From: Acarospora socialis
Lineage: Eukaryota > Ascomycota > Lecanoromycetes > Acarosporales > Acarosporaceae
NCBI GenBank assembly: GCA_025617375.2
Contig: JAMYGW020000001.1
Coordinates: 1,984,001 to 2,048,000 of the forward strand
Length of the DNA: 64,000 nucleotides
Reading direction: 5' to 3'
This document shows, one piece after another, positions 43,965-55,578 of the stretch; the stretch's first letter is position 1, and each line of letters opens with the position of its first letter. Below the pieces are notes generated by a model that was not told the DNA's origin, searched no databases, and saw nothing but the letters and a program-made list of their open reading frames with translations. Made by a program: the position numbers and the translations under genes.

Positions 43965-46900
43965 TTAGCCAAGCAACTCCTTGATATCCTCGATCCTTTG
44001 CATCTTCCTCTCCTCCTCGCTCATCATGCCTAGCGAACTCGCACTATCCGACACCCGAACTCGTCAGCCACGTCTCAACTCCAATCCAACTCACAACGCA
44101 CATCCAGCCCGTTCAAACAACCCGCACCACACCCCATCCCTCACAACGAACACACATGACACGGGAAAGCGTAGGAAAGGAAGGCACGTCAACATACATA
44201 AACTTCTTCCTTTCCTGAATCTTCAACATCCTCTGCTCAATCGACTCCTTCACCACAAACCTATACACACACACCTCCCTCTCCTGCCCCATCCGATGCA
44301 CGCGATCGATCGCCTGCGCCTCCACCGCCCAGCTCCACCACGGATCCATCATGAAAACCGTGCTAGCGTGCGTCAGGTTGAGGCCCACACCGCCCGCGCG
44401 CAGACTCAGCAGCAGCACGCAGCCGGTCGGGCGCGCTGCGAACTCGTGCAGCACGGCGGCACGCGCCTTTTGTGCCATGGCGCCGTCGAACCGCAGGTAA
44501 GGGATGTGGTCGCGCGCAAGGGCGGGCGAGATCAGGTCGAGGAAGGACGTGAATTGTGAGAAGACGACGCATTTTGAGGAAGGGGAGGTGCGGCGTAGGC
44601 GGAGGAGGTGCGTTACGAGGGCGGCGATCTTGGCGGAGGAGGCGGCATTGAGGCGGCGGAGGGAGATGCGTTGGGTTTGCGGTTGGGTAGAGTCGGCGAA
44701 GGGGATGGAGGTGTACAGGTCGGCGTCTGCGTCGTGCCGGATGATTTCGAAGAGGTCGCGTTGGTTGATCGGTTCGCGGCAGTTGAAGCAGCGGGGGAGT
44801 TCACCTTTGTCTTTTTGGTGCTCGATGTAGTCGAGCAGGCATTTCTTGCATGCGCTGTGCCAGCATCCGGTCACAGTGGGTTCGATCATGGGCTCTTCCG
44901 CGCAGATGGGACATTCGTTGTCGGCGTCGTCTTGGATCTGCTTTAGGACGTGGGCGCCGAATTTGTTGGCGTCTTGCTCGCCTTCGTCGCAGGTGAAGCG
45001 GTCGATGAGCTCTTGTAGATCCATGTCATCTGCCAGACCGTTAGCGACGTCTGCCGCGGCAGCTGCTTCCTCTTCTTCGGCGGCAATATTTTTGTTGCGG
45101 GTCAAGATAGGATGACAGCAAGATTGACGAAGGCGGAGGATCTGCGCGAAGATCGTGGTGTACGACTTCATCAGCGTCCCAGCTTCCATCGTTGCAGCGA
45201 AGGTCCGCTTCGCTCGGTTGTAGATGTAGTCGTAGACTTCACGTTCAGGCTTGGATAACTCGATTTCTTCAATATGAATTGTACGAGGTGGTAGCGGGAC
45301 CAATGCTTCGCCATCGGGTGTTTTCATGTCCTTTGTCCTTCGAAGCACAAGAGGCTCAAGAACAGTTTGTACCACATCCAATGCCCGGATGAAGTCCTTC
45401 GACTCGAATGGGACTGTAATGAAAGTCTTCCAGAAGGAGAAATTACTCCATGGCTCAACCCGGAGAAAGCGAACCAAGCTGAAGAGATCTTCCAGTCGGT
45501 TGACGATTGGTGTGCCCGTTAAGACCCATCGATGCTGAGCGTTCAATTCGTAGCAAGCCTTGGCGGTCTTCGATTGCCTGTTCTTGATGTGGTGGGCTTC
45601 ATCTAGGATTACTCGAAAGAAATCGAGGGAGAAAAGACCCCCATGCGAGCCACGATCGCCACCGTGGGCAGCTACCTGGTTGAATTCGGAGAGGACCACA
45701 CCGTAGCTGGTGATTATGAGGTTTGGGGCGGACGCCGCATTGCCTTCGCAACAAAGGTGCTGCAAGTTGACAGCTTTGTCACTACCGTAGTAAACTATCG
45801 TCTTCAATGTACCTGGTTGTGATGCCTTCGCCGCTTCACTTTGCCACTGATCAAGTAGGGACATAGGCGCAACGACTAAAGTCGTGCAAGGGGCAGGTTC
45901 AACGGATGATGAATTCTTGGGTAGTCGGGGTAAATTGTTGACTGACGAAGGCGGTTTACTGGACGACTGCAAAGAAGCTTCTGATCGGTGAGCATGCATG
46001 AGACTAAGCATTTCGATAGTCTTCCCGAGACCCATCTCTGGGAAAATTTAGCTCGCAGCCTTCAAAGACAGATAGACTGCAACACTTACCATCTGCGAGG
46101 ATGCCCCCAAGACAGTTCTGTTCTTGAACGGGAAAGTCTAGAGAAAGCTCTCCCGAGTAAGGATTGACATAAAACGAATCTTGATGCACAATTCCTGGAA
46201 GCTCTTTATCGTCTACATCTTTCTTTGGCCAGGTGTATTCTTCCCACAATGGGTGCATGGAAACTTCCTTGTTCTCTGACTTCTCGTTCTTTTCTTTACT
46301 TAGCATCCAGTACAACGCCTGCTTCTGATACCGTCTTAGGTCCATCATGAACGTACTAGGAGGTTCCGCAGCTGGCGTATTGAAGTCAAACGACTGCGCT
46401 TTCTTGTACAACGTGTCCAGCTGATCTTGCTCAAGCTCTTTGCCATCCTCCGCCTCATCGGTAGTAGCAGGTGAAGAGTTGCCGTCGTCGGTTGGCTTTT
46501 CCTTGTTTGACTCGCCATCCTTATCATACTGCTCGGAGACCTCCGCTGCCTGTAGCAGACCTTGGCGCTTGTGCCTGGCTGTTGTCTCGTTGATGGATGT
46601 AGGATGTAGGTTGATCTCATCGAAAAGCTTGACGAGGGCAACCTGTCTAAGTCGCAGATCTTTCTCTTCAGTCGTCTCCTTCTCTTCGAATAATCCAGTG
46701 GTTCGGTTGTTGTCCGACGGTTTGACGAAGCCTCCAGCCTCGAATGCTCTTCTCAATAGACAGCACCGCAGTTGCAGGTATATAGTATCATTGACCCTGA
46801 TTCTGTCGGGAACGAAGACACAGGATCCTTCAAATTCACAAACCTTCTGATCCAACAATGTGGACACCCAAGCTGCCGTTTCTTTCGGTAGTCTCCCCAC

Positions 46901-47653
46901 CTCTTCGCCCCGGGCATTGGTAAAGCGAACTATGATATCTGTACGCATTCTGGCAGCATTGTTTCTGGGTACCTGCGTCACCTTTCCGCCTCGTCCCAGC
47001 TTTACTGGTGGAGTTATCTTTGTACGTTCAACCTTGACGCTCTCGCCGTGTCGCAGTAGATTAGTACCACTTCTGGTGGCCCAGGCGCCAACACCGAAGG
47101 CTCCAACATAACGCGACTCTGGCATTGTAGAGAGTAGAGGTAGGGAGTGCATAGGTGGTGTTCTTTCGGCAGCTATGTCTCGGCCGCCCTTGGTCGGTGA
47201 TACAGAGGTGTTCTGCCCCTGATTCGAGGGCATTGATCCAGTCACCGAGACAATCGTATGCGGAAGGGGCATCGCCTTAGGTGTACTCCTCCACGACCCG
47301 TCCAGATACATGTTTATTGCACGTTCCATGTCATTGCCGGCAGCAGCTCGTAACCTCTCCATTGTTTCTTCAGGTACGTGCTCGCCCACAAAGCTTGCAA
47401 AGACTTCGGTGTCAAAGCCTCCGTTCGGCGCCTCTTGTTCGCCAACATCTCTGCTGATATTAATATGATTTGCCTCAGGACCGGCTGTCTTCGTCGGGCT
47501 TTGTATGGTCCCCGAGTAGGAGGCGTTTCCTGCGGAGGCATCGGTCTCATCATGCGAAGATGTAGCGTAAACTGTGCGATCTGCAATGGGCGAATCTTCT
47601 ACGAAGAATCGCCTTTTCTTCGCTGGACGCTGCTCGAAATCCGCTTGACTCAT
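43965..47653 (-). CDS. RAD5: DNA repair helicase / ubiquitin ligase Rad5
   Basis: SNF2-family ATPase with a RING finger that poly-ubiquitinates PCNA and remodels stalled forks in error-free damage tolerance. Exons on the minus strand are 47653-46090, 46037-44198 and 44043-43965 (1,160 aa). The first junction rebuilds ADEMGLGKT (Walker A) and the second KKFIASSLGMM, the normal Rad5 end. A UBA-like helix pair lies near 95-118 (PEETMERLRAAAGNDMERAINMYL). A HIRAN domain spans ~180-305 (RYVGAFGVGAWATRSG, EVGRLPKETAAWVSTLLDQ). ATPase motifs include VILDEAHHIKN and LTGTPIVNRLEDLFSLVRFL. The RING is inserted between the ATPase lobes: CPICAEEP, CWHSACKKCLLDYI, CFNCREPI. Helicase-C motifs are SLRAGGVGLNLTHAS and QAIDRVHRMGQ. 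A Glu/Ala run precedes the RING. All key residues appear present. Confidence 0.96.
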
Positions 47654-47743
47654 ATCGAAGTAGTCGACTTTAGGAACCCGTGAGCCAGGGAGGTTAGGTA
47701 GTAACTGCTGGCTTGAGACCTACGAGTACGAAGACAGTCGGAC

Positions 47744-47766
47744 ACGCGAAATGAAAGTTTACGCGA
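47744..47766. promoter_or_regulatory. MBF/SBF-like ACGCGA sites upstream of RAD5
   Basis: ACGCGAAA at 47744-47751 and ACGCGA at 47761-47766 lie 91-113 bp upstream of the RAD5 start. ACGCGAAA combines the MCB and SCB cores bound by G1/S transcription factors in fungi. Role inferred from motif and from the DNA-repair function of the gene. Confidence 0.35.
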
Positions 47767-48000
47767 CGCATTTCTGTACGTCATCTCTAGATTCTGCACA
47801 CGAACATCTACACCTCCACCTATGAGAGTAACAGCATCAGAAGTCTTGACAAGGCCCGTGCTCCGAAGTTCAGCGGCTATTCTCAATGGACATAGATGTT
47901 ACTACGGTTGTTGAGATTCTTGTCGATCTTCTAAAGCTTTAAGGTGTGAGGATAGGACTATCATATTGGAAGAAGCCACAACTTCTGTCAAATCTAGAGA

Positions 48001-49232
48001 ATGTGTATTGGGACAGCGGGACTAAGGTTCCAATGGCGATTCAGTCTGATGAATAATGGAATGTCGAGAAGAGCCTATAGTTCCTCAGGATATACCGTGT
48101 CAGCTTCACAACGAGCGTCGGTAGTAGAAGTTAGCTCAGCAAAGCTATACTGTTTGAATCTTCTTCGGTAGGTCAAGAAGTACTTCAGTCGAGTTCAGCA
48201 GGCTAATACTGTTTCCATAGAAAGTATGACTCCCCTTCTTACATTCTTCAGCATTTCATCCCGCCAGCCGCGCGAGACGCCTACCTTGCCATCCGCGCAT
48301 TTAATGTAGATATTGCACGAGTCGCCGACTCTGTTTCCAACCCCACTATTGGTGCTATGCGCATGCAGTTTTGGCGGGATAATATCAACAAAACCTTTGC
48401 TGGCTCACCTCCGAAACAGCCCGCCGCTGTTCTCCTCGCACATGTGCTCGAGGACTTGGCCCATCGGACCGGTGGTAAGGCGCGATTGAGCAAGAATTGG
48501 TTCATGAAAATCATCAGCACTAGGGAGCAGTACATGAACAATCCTCCATATCCGACTATTACGGCTCTGGAGAGCTATGCAGAGAATACGTACTCGACAC
48601 TACTGTACCTCACACTCTCGGCCCTGCCTCTAACGTCCATTACAGCGGACCACTTAGCGTCGCACATTGGGAAAGCAACAGGTATAACTGCGGTTCTTCG
48701 AGGCTTGCCATTACTCGCATTTCCACCACCGCCAAATCATCACTCCAATAGAGCAGCGCTTGGAGGGGCACTGAGTGAGAGCACAGGCGGACGACAGGCC
48801 GCGGTTACCCTGCCGTTGGATGTCATGGCAGAGCATGGCGTGAAAGAGGAGGATGTTCTACGTCAAGGCTCAGAGGCACCAGGGTTGCGCGACGCAGTTT
48901 TCGCGGTCGCCACACGGGCCAGTGATCATCTCATCACGGCTCGTGAGATGTTGAAGAACATCCACGCTGGTAAAGAGGTGGGACACGATTTTGAGCATGA
49001 GGGTGAAGAGGGGCATGAGTACGACCTGCGACCATACGCTGGTGGTGGGACTCAAGCGCAGATTAGGGAGGTCGAGACAGCTTTCGGAGTGCTTATACCC
49101 GCTGTGGCTACGAAGATGTGGCTGGACAAGCTCCAGGGTTTCGACTTTGATGTCTTCCAGCCTGACCTCAGGGGAAGAGACTGGAAGCTGCCTTGGAAGG
49201 CTTACTTGGCATATAGGAGACGTATGTTCTAA
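48001..49232 (+). CDS. NDUFAF6: NDUFAF6-like complex I assembly factor (squalene/phytoene synthase fold)
   Basis: Mitochondrial assembly factor for respiratory complex I that uses the trans-prenyltransferase fold without synthase activity. Exons are 48001-48167 and 48221-49232 (392 aa); the junction joins LYCLNLLR to KYDSPSYILQHFIPPAARDAYLAIRAFNVDIARV. The first ATG after an in-frame stop is 48001; it gives a presequence rich in Arg, Ser and hydrophobic residues with no acid (RFQWRFSL, SRRAYSSS), good for mitochondrial import. Later landmarks are TIGAMRMQFWRDNINKTF, GKATGITAVLRGLPLL, VFAVATRASDHLITAREML, and the C-terminal GFDVFQPDLRGRDWKLPWKAYLAYRR-like end. The Asp-rich DxxxD motifs of true squalene synthases are not evident. 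Alternative starts at 48049 and 48061 are possible. It is divergent from RAD5 (347 bp). Confidence 0.88.
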
Positions 49233-50622
49233 GGTTGCCCTTCAATCACAGGCTGCACCGGTTTTCTACCGTGACAGAGGAACTTTGAGGCAAGGATCTC
49301 ACTTTTTGGTGGTTCGATACTATACGAACAATCCCAGAATGACCCAGGACTTCATCAACGCCAACACTACTCAGACTATCCGAACTAATCACTTCGCGGG
49401 TTCAAGACGGATGACACCGGCATGCACGTGTAAAGATGACTATGTCACTGAAATGAGGAGATGGAGAGCTGTGGGTTTAGCATCAAAACATCAAATGATC
49501 TTGGCTACTGCCCTCTCTCGTTCAATCCACCGGTTCCTGGACAACATAGTTGTCCATGAGTCACTGTAATGGCTGGGATCATGCTGTTGATGCCTCCGCT
49601 CACAGGTCGGTAACTCTACAACTTATGGAGGCCTCGACGCTAGGAAGCGGAGAGCCCCAACCCCACGGGGGAGCAGTCGATATTCCCGAGTAGCAATAAG
49701 TTTATGCAACTCGAGCTATCTCCAACCTGGAGCTCAATATAATGAGAGTTAGGAGCTGACGGAGTCTTTTATCATATCTCAAACCCTGAGCCACTGTGTC
49801 TGTTCAGCGAAAGCCCTCACGATGCCTTCTCAGCGGATACGGGCTTGTCCACATACCCTAGGCTCTTTACCGCGTACTCCGCGATTATTGTCACACACAC
49901 CGCGTTTCTCCGTTATTGACTTTTACTATTATGGTTGACTTTGGCTGGGGTTTCATACCATCGATTCGGAACATATAAGGCTGTGAAGTTCTCCACATGA
50001 GCCGGTACTGTAACACAGGCGTTGATGCCAAAATTCATCGCAGTCAACCTGACTAATGGAATGTTCAGAGTACCCTATCCTGATCGGCCTGAAAGCTGCC
50101 TCATGCCGAGGGCTATCATCCTTAACTGCGATCGGAGCTGGATATTGATACTGTACGCTGCGATTTCTAAAAGTCAGCGCTGGCTTAAGTATAGAGCTAC
50201 GTTCTGCAGCAGTCCTGGTCCATCGGTCGGGGAGATGATTCGTCATCATTTCCGCACCTTGAACAGCCTTGTCACACCGTCTGCACGCCAAGTCTATTGG
50301 GCGTGCAATGGCCCCTGTGAACGCGATCGGTTTGGCTGAGCAACTCGGTCTGACGGAAAGGCCGAATTAAGCTACATCCCAAGCTACATGTAGTTGAGCC
50401 ACTCCCGCTTTAGGCATCCTCGACCCCATTTCCAGCTAACCTTCAGCTGAGCCTCGATGCACGCCAAGCCCTAGCCTGACATATATGCACGTCAGCTCTT
50501 GCCGAGAATACGGTTTGCACAAGGCTACTAAGTGTCCGACATTGGGTTCGGTATCTACACCCTATTATGCCACATCTTCTAGATTGCAGTCTCGTCAGTA
50601 ATCAGTCAGCATTATTCTGTCA
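49233..50622. other. 1.4-kb intergenic region
   Basis: No gene seen. Short frames on both strands (for example 49953-50291, minus) have no recognisable content. The final part before 50623 is likely the promoter and leader of the next gene. Confidence 0.45.
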
Positions 50623-51726
50623 ATGTCTTTACGATTGAAAATATTCTCGTTACTGTGTCTCCTGGCTCTGCTCGTCGTTACCCATGGCACTCAGACTTCG
50701 CAATATCCTGCAACGACGCTCATGAGGTCGGGAAAGGAGGCATGGATCACTCCTGCTCCTCACTTGCAACCTCGTGACGTGGAAACGTGGGGCTTCGTGA
50801 GTGGGAACTCGAGTAAGTTTTTCGTTCAGCAAAATGCTCCATCACTAAATTGGATTCCATAGCTGACACTCTACGACAACTCCATAGATTCACCTTTGAC
50901 TTGCCCTGGAGGATACACTCAGACCGTCGACGGTGCATATCCCCCCTTCATCGCCTGCTGCAACGCCGTCACCTGTTATGCCAATTGGCATACTTGCGTG
51001 GATTACGGAGGGAATGATTGTCCGTACCCAGAAATTTGCAGTAGCAGTTATACAGCTTACACATCATGGTAGACGCCTTTTGCCCTTCTTCATGGAATTG
51101 GGCCAGAATGAACAGCAGAATGCAAGCTAACAAGGCACATGATTTCTCATTAGCCCTCGCAACACTCCAGCGTGTGTGGTTTACAAACGTGTGACCGGTC
51201 CACAAGACAATACGCCTTTAACATCCTATGGTTGTGGACCAACGGCGTCACAGATACTAGTTTTGCGCACATCTACCAGCGGAGACGGGGCAGCGAGTGG
51301 TACGACGACCAGCACTACGAGCATCACAGCGAGCAATACGGGGGTCAGCGGTATGCCAACTCATATTGAACAAGCTGAGAACAAGAAATGGAAATGACTA
51401 ACGCATGGCTCAACGCAGGCAGCGAGTCTCTAACCCCTGCCTCGCCGGCAAGCTCTAGTACGGATTTAAGTTCAGCATCCCATTCCACGGGTGTAGACGC
51501 CGGTGCCATCGCCGGCATCGTCGGCGGCGTGGTCGCGGCCATCGGCATCCTCGTTGCCATCTTCTTGCGCTTCCCGGTCCATAGCCTCCGATACATGACC
51601 TGCAGCCGATATCCGCGTGCCCGTGTCCGCACTGCGGACGGTGGATCTCGGCCACCGAACGATTACGAGATGAGAGGGCGGATCTTGCATCGTCGACGGG
51701 CGGAGGAGGTTTGGATCCAGAACTAG
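50623..51726 (+). CDS. Secreted Cys-rich, single-pass membrane protein
   Basis: Exons are 50623-50812, 50888-51068, 51154-51350 and 51419-51726 (291 aa), all GT..AG and in phase. Residues 1-22 are a signal peptide (MSLRLKIFSLLCLLALLVVT). The ectodomain has ten cysteines in a compact stretch (CPGGYT..ACCNAVTCYANWHTCVDYGGNDCPYPEIC..SCPRNTPAC..YGC). A Ser/Thr-rich stalk (TSTTSITASNT, SPASSSTDLSSASHS) and one transmembrane helix follow (AIAGIVGGVVAAIGILVAIFL). The cytosolic tail is ~55 residues and Arg-rich. The architecture is that of fungal wall-stress-sensor-like or Mid2-like proteins, but I recognise no named family. At the second junction another AG 24 nt upstream (50862-50863) would read out of frame with the Cys pattern, so I chose the one at 50887. 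Confidence 0.78.
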
Positions 51727-53280
51727 AGTTGAAGGAGCTGAGCTGACCCTCAGGATACTAATTGGCTACAGAGCCCGTCGCTAGACCAAATAGAAAGACA
51801 TGTACCTTTGTTTATTACCAACCGAATTGACTGAAACCTCCAGCAGGCATGATCGATGGACCGCCATACAGACGAGACGTTGGACGACCTCCTTCCCACA
51901 GTAATACTCCACGACCATTCCTTCCTCACCAACGTACAGAACCATTCAACACCACCACCGCCTCCGTGAACTTGTAGGAGGCCTTCAGGGCCTGATCTTT
52001 AGATGCCCACCCCATACAAGAAGCCTTGACGCCAAAGAATCCAGCGACTGAAACCTTCTTACTTCGCTACATTTAACACTAGCCCTTAAGCTCTCTCGCC
52101 TGATTTAGATCAACCTCTCCTCTTCCTCTCACTCTCTTCACCTTTTTGACCTCTATTGCGTCTCTACGAAGATGACACCTCTCCTTGCTCTTTCACCCGC
52201 ACACTATCTAGGTCCTTGACCTTGAACACAACACTTAGCCCCAGTCCCGACTCTGGGTTGACGCTGTTACTGTTGCCCATCCAGCACCATCAATCCTATT
52301 ATATTGATACAGAACTATCATACCATATCATATGTACCTAATCTATAAATTTCGCCTCCCGTGAGACTATAGTTCTAGGTCGTAAATGGATGTCATCACC
52401 AAAACCTATTGGATGTATGAAGTATAAAGATTCATAGCATACAACATAATATGGAGACCTCCATGTAACACAGAAAGCTTTCCCAAAGAATCTATGCCTC
52501 AGTACATTCTCGTCTTGTGCTGTGTTGGAGTGCTCTATTAATATTATCGGTATTCATTTACGACCTGGAACCATATAGTCTGCCATATCCCCCGCTCCCT
52601 CTCTTTCCCTTCGGCATGCATGAAACCAGAAAGAATGTCGAACACTAAGGTAAGGCCAGAACCTCCCTACTGACCCTCTGCACCCCTCTTTAAACCCCAA
52701 CAAACGACCTCTCGAACTCATCCAATCCTCTCACAACTACCTAAGATGTAACCCACCCTACCTCCGCTGTAGCGCAATCTTATCCGTCTAGCAAATCCAC
52801 AGCGCATCAATAGAAGGCAGAATGACAAGACAGGAGGAAGTGACGGGGCACGTAGAACCAAGCGTTCATAGCAGAAAGAGAAGTGAGAACTTTGATTCAT
52901 TGCGGTGTTCATAAACTAAAAGGGTTGACGAGACACACTGACATTCCGAGCCGACGGGGAGATGGCTGTGAACGTTGACTCTTGCGGAACTCGATAGTGG
53001 CCTGGTCTGACAGCATTGTTAATGGTGTCGTCAATGCGATGAGCGTCGGATTCATTAAATTTCTCAAGCTCACATATATAAATGACTGAGACAAGATTCC
53101 GCTGGAGTCTGAGTGTCGTGTATTATGGGGCAGAACAACCACCAACGCTTGTGTGCGGATATAATGTATTCCATGCGTATTATTTACTTGCGCGCTACCC
53201 TCGCAGTCCCCCGATAGTATACCTACGAAGCTCTCGCGAGCACTCTGACCTCAGTCCAACTCCGCCAGATATTTCTGTGT
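51727..53280. other. 1.55-kb intergenic region, relatively AT-rich
   Basis: No gene seen. The stretch 52300-52560 is AT-rich. Open frames on either strand are short and lack domains. Confidence 0.45.
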
Positions 53281-54761
53281 CTAGAGATTGTTAATGCATA
53301 CCTCCCATTGTGTAGCTCTACCTTTGATCTCACTCACCTCGAAGATGGCATCGTAGCCATATATCCATTGCCCCGGGAAATGCGCCGACATATCCTGAGG
53401 AGGCTTCGGTTCCTTCCTCCTTACCTCCTCTGGCACCTTGAGGTTCTCCCACATCTGCTTGTCTAGCGCGCTAAACGCTGCATTTCGCGCTTTCGCGGCA
53501 TCGCCCCCTGCAACCAGAGATCGGTAATGCATGCAACTAATCTCTTGCATTCGCGTCGCACGCGGCTTGCGTATCCGCTCATATGCTTCGGTCGCGCTCT
53601 TGATCGATCTGCTGTGCTGGAACGCCCAGGTCAGTGTCTCGGCCAGTACGGCCGCATCTCTATTGCTCCCGAGGGACCTTGTGCAGCGTGAGGAATCACG
53701 GCATGGGCCGCGTCTCCGGCAAGAACGACACGACCGTTAGGGCTACTCCAGGTCTCGAGGACTGGCAGATCACCTGAACTCCACTTCAACACTTGGTCAA
53801 CGTGCTTCATAGGCTCGGTAATCTCGGCACAAAAGTGCGATAGGTGGCCTATGACTTCTTCGGGGAGGGCATGAGTACCCCACACTCCAGGAGGTAAGTC
53901 GGTGTCTTGCCCTGACACGGAGGCAACCATCTCGAACGGCACATCGGGCTGCATCGTCCAGGTCAGGAAATACTTGCCTTCAAGAACGTAGCTGGTTCCA
54001 TCAAGCTTGGCTGTATCTAGAAGACACTCGAGCAATGGGTTGCCGAACATGTGTTCTTTGGGGATAAGACATAGGTAATTATGATGAGGCCATCCGTTGA
54101 TGCGAACACCAGAGATGGTTGGTATGTGTTTTCTAATGGTGGAGTTGAGGCCTGATGCGCGTCAGTCGCATTAATAGCGTATATACACATGTGCCAAGAC
54201 TGGTGATATACCGTCTGCTCCGATTATGATGTCTGCACTGAACTCTCGACCGTCTGCACAAACGGCACGCACATGCTCAATGTGGACATCTTCAAGCTTC
54301 GCATTAAAGACAATTTCTGCACCAAACCTCTCTGCTGCTTGCGCAAGCAGCATCAAACAGTGAGAGCGGTGAATGCTCCACCATCTGCATAACCCGTCAG
54401 TTGAAGAATTCGAGGTGTCTTTGAGCGGTGGGATATACTCGGCGCCGTATCTGATCTGCGCGTTATTTCCAATGTTGCACGGCGCACGCCCTATTACCTC
54501 TCCAGTGGCTCCATCTTTGCTCGTGAAACAGCGGATAGGGGTCACATATTCCTTGAATGACTGGTCCAGTCCCCACGCAACGAGGAGTCGCGTCGCAGCT
54601 GGGAGAAAGGTGACGCTTGCGCCTAGATCATTCAAGGCCGGCTGTTCCTCTAGTACGCGTACTCTGTGCCCTTTCTGTGCGAGTGCAATGGCTGTCGCCA
54701 GGCCGCAGACACTTGCGCCTACAATGAGCAAGTCGAACCCGGTCTGTTGTGTGCCTGGCAT
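53281..54761 (-). CDS. FAD-dependent monooxygenase (salicylate-hydroxylase type), with an apparent frameshift
   Basis: Flavoprotein aromatic hydroxylase of the PHBH/salicylate hydroxylase class. Exons on the minus strand are 54761-54439, 54384-54212 and 54151-53281, the last one broken. Landmarks are FDLLIVGASVCGLATAIALAQKGHRVRVLEE (dinucleotide fold), WWSIHRSHCLMLLAQAAERFGAEI, ADIIIGADG and PNGRVVLAGDAAHAVIPHAAQG (GD motif). After GPSGAIE the frame changes: the expected next residues, DAAVLAETLTWAF, continue only in another frame because one base seems missing near 53658. Downstream of it the frame stays open to 53281 with sensible content (RIRKPRATRMQEISCMHYR, FPGQWIYGYDA). Read as it stands, the protein stops at 53631. 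Either a recent pseudogene or a sequence error. The 54-nt intron (54438-54385) is a multiple of three; removing it joins RYGAE to WWSIHRS as in relatives. Confidence 0.75.
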
Positions 54762-55578
54762 GGTTTTGTGATGACTCGATATAAATACGGCGGCACAGTG
54801 AAGGTGTACATTTTCAACGACATCGAGCTTGCGCGCGAACTATAAGTCTAGCCCCTGTCACTGTGTAAAGCAAGGATCAAACTTATTGCGGTCTGCAGTT
54901 CTGCCAGCATGGACAATCCGTCGAGCAGTTGCCAAGGACGTCGCTATCCGGATGCCGATTCGGGTTCCGGCAGAGGCCTTGCTTTGGACGGTATTCTCAA
55001 TCTCGCTGTCTTCGAGGATTTGCGCAATGCTGATGCAGCCTCAGAGTGTTTGAGTTCAGTCGCATAGCAGTAAATACTCAATTTGAAACTGGCTATCATC
55101 AGGCATGCCTTCGAATTTGCCATAACCCAAGGCCCATCCTCATGGTATCAACTTGAGCTGTTAGGACACGTCTTTGAAGGTGTCCTAACGAGTTTTGACC
55201 AACTGGCAGTAACGGGAATGATATCCACAGCGGCAACTAAAGTCATGTCAGGTTACTCTGAACGCAGAGTTAGACAGTGATGTTGCGTGGTCTAAGAGCA
55301 TCTTCTAACGTGAGGTAATAGCTACAATCCAATCTTATCGTGTATGATACTACCATTTGGAAGGACAGTTCGTTGCAAATAGGATGAGGTTCTATTGTTG
55401 TAGTTGGCAGGGCACACTAGACTAAGTATTCGCTTTAAGCGAGCACGTGTTAAAGGCAGTCTCGTCTTTCATTGACATGTAAGCTTTTGCGTCCATGTGT
55501 AGCAGCAATAACCCAAGGTGTGGCCGCAGCAAAAGCCGGGCGGACACAATCAAGTGCCGTCTGATTGGCATCAGATGT
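54762..55578. other. Region between FAD monooxygenase and NmrA-like genes
   Basis: 817 bp with no recognised gene. It should hold the promoter of the FAD monooxygenase (left end) and the 3' flank of the NmrA-like gene (right end). The small plus-strand frames at 54829-55053 and 55083-55280 have no known content. Confidence 0.45.
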
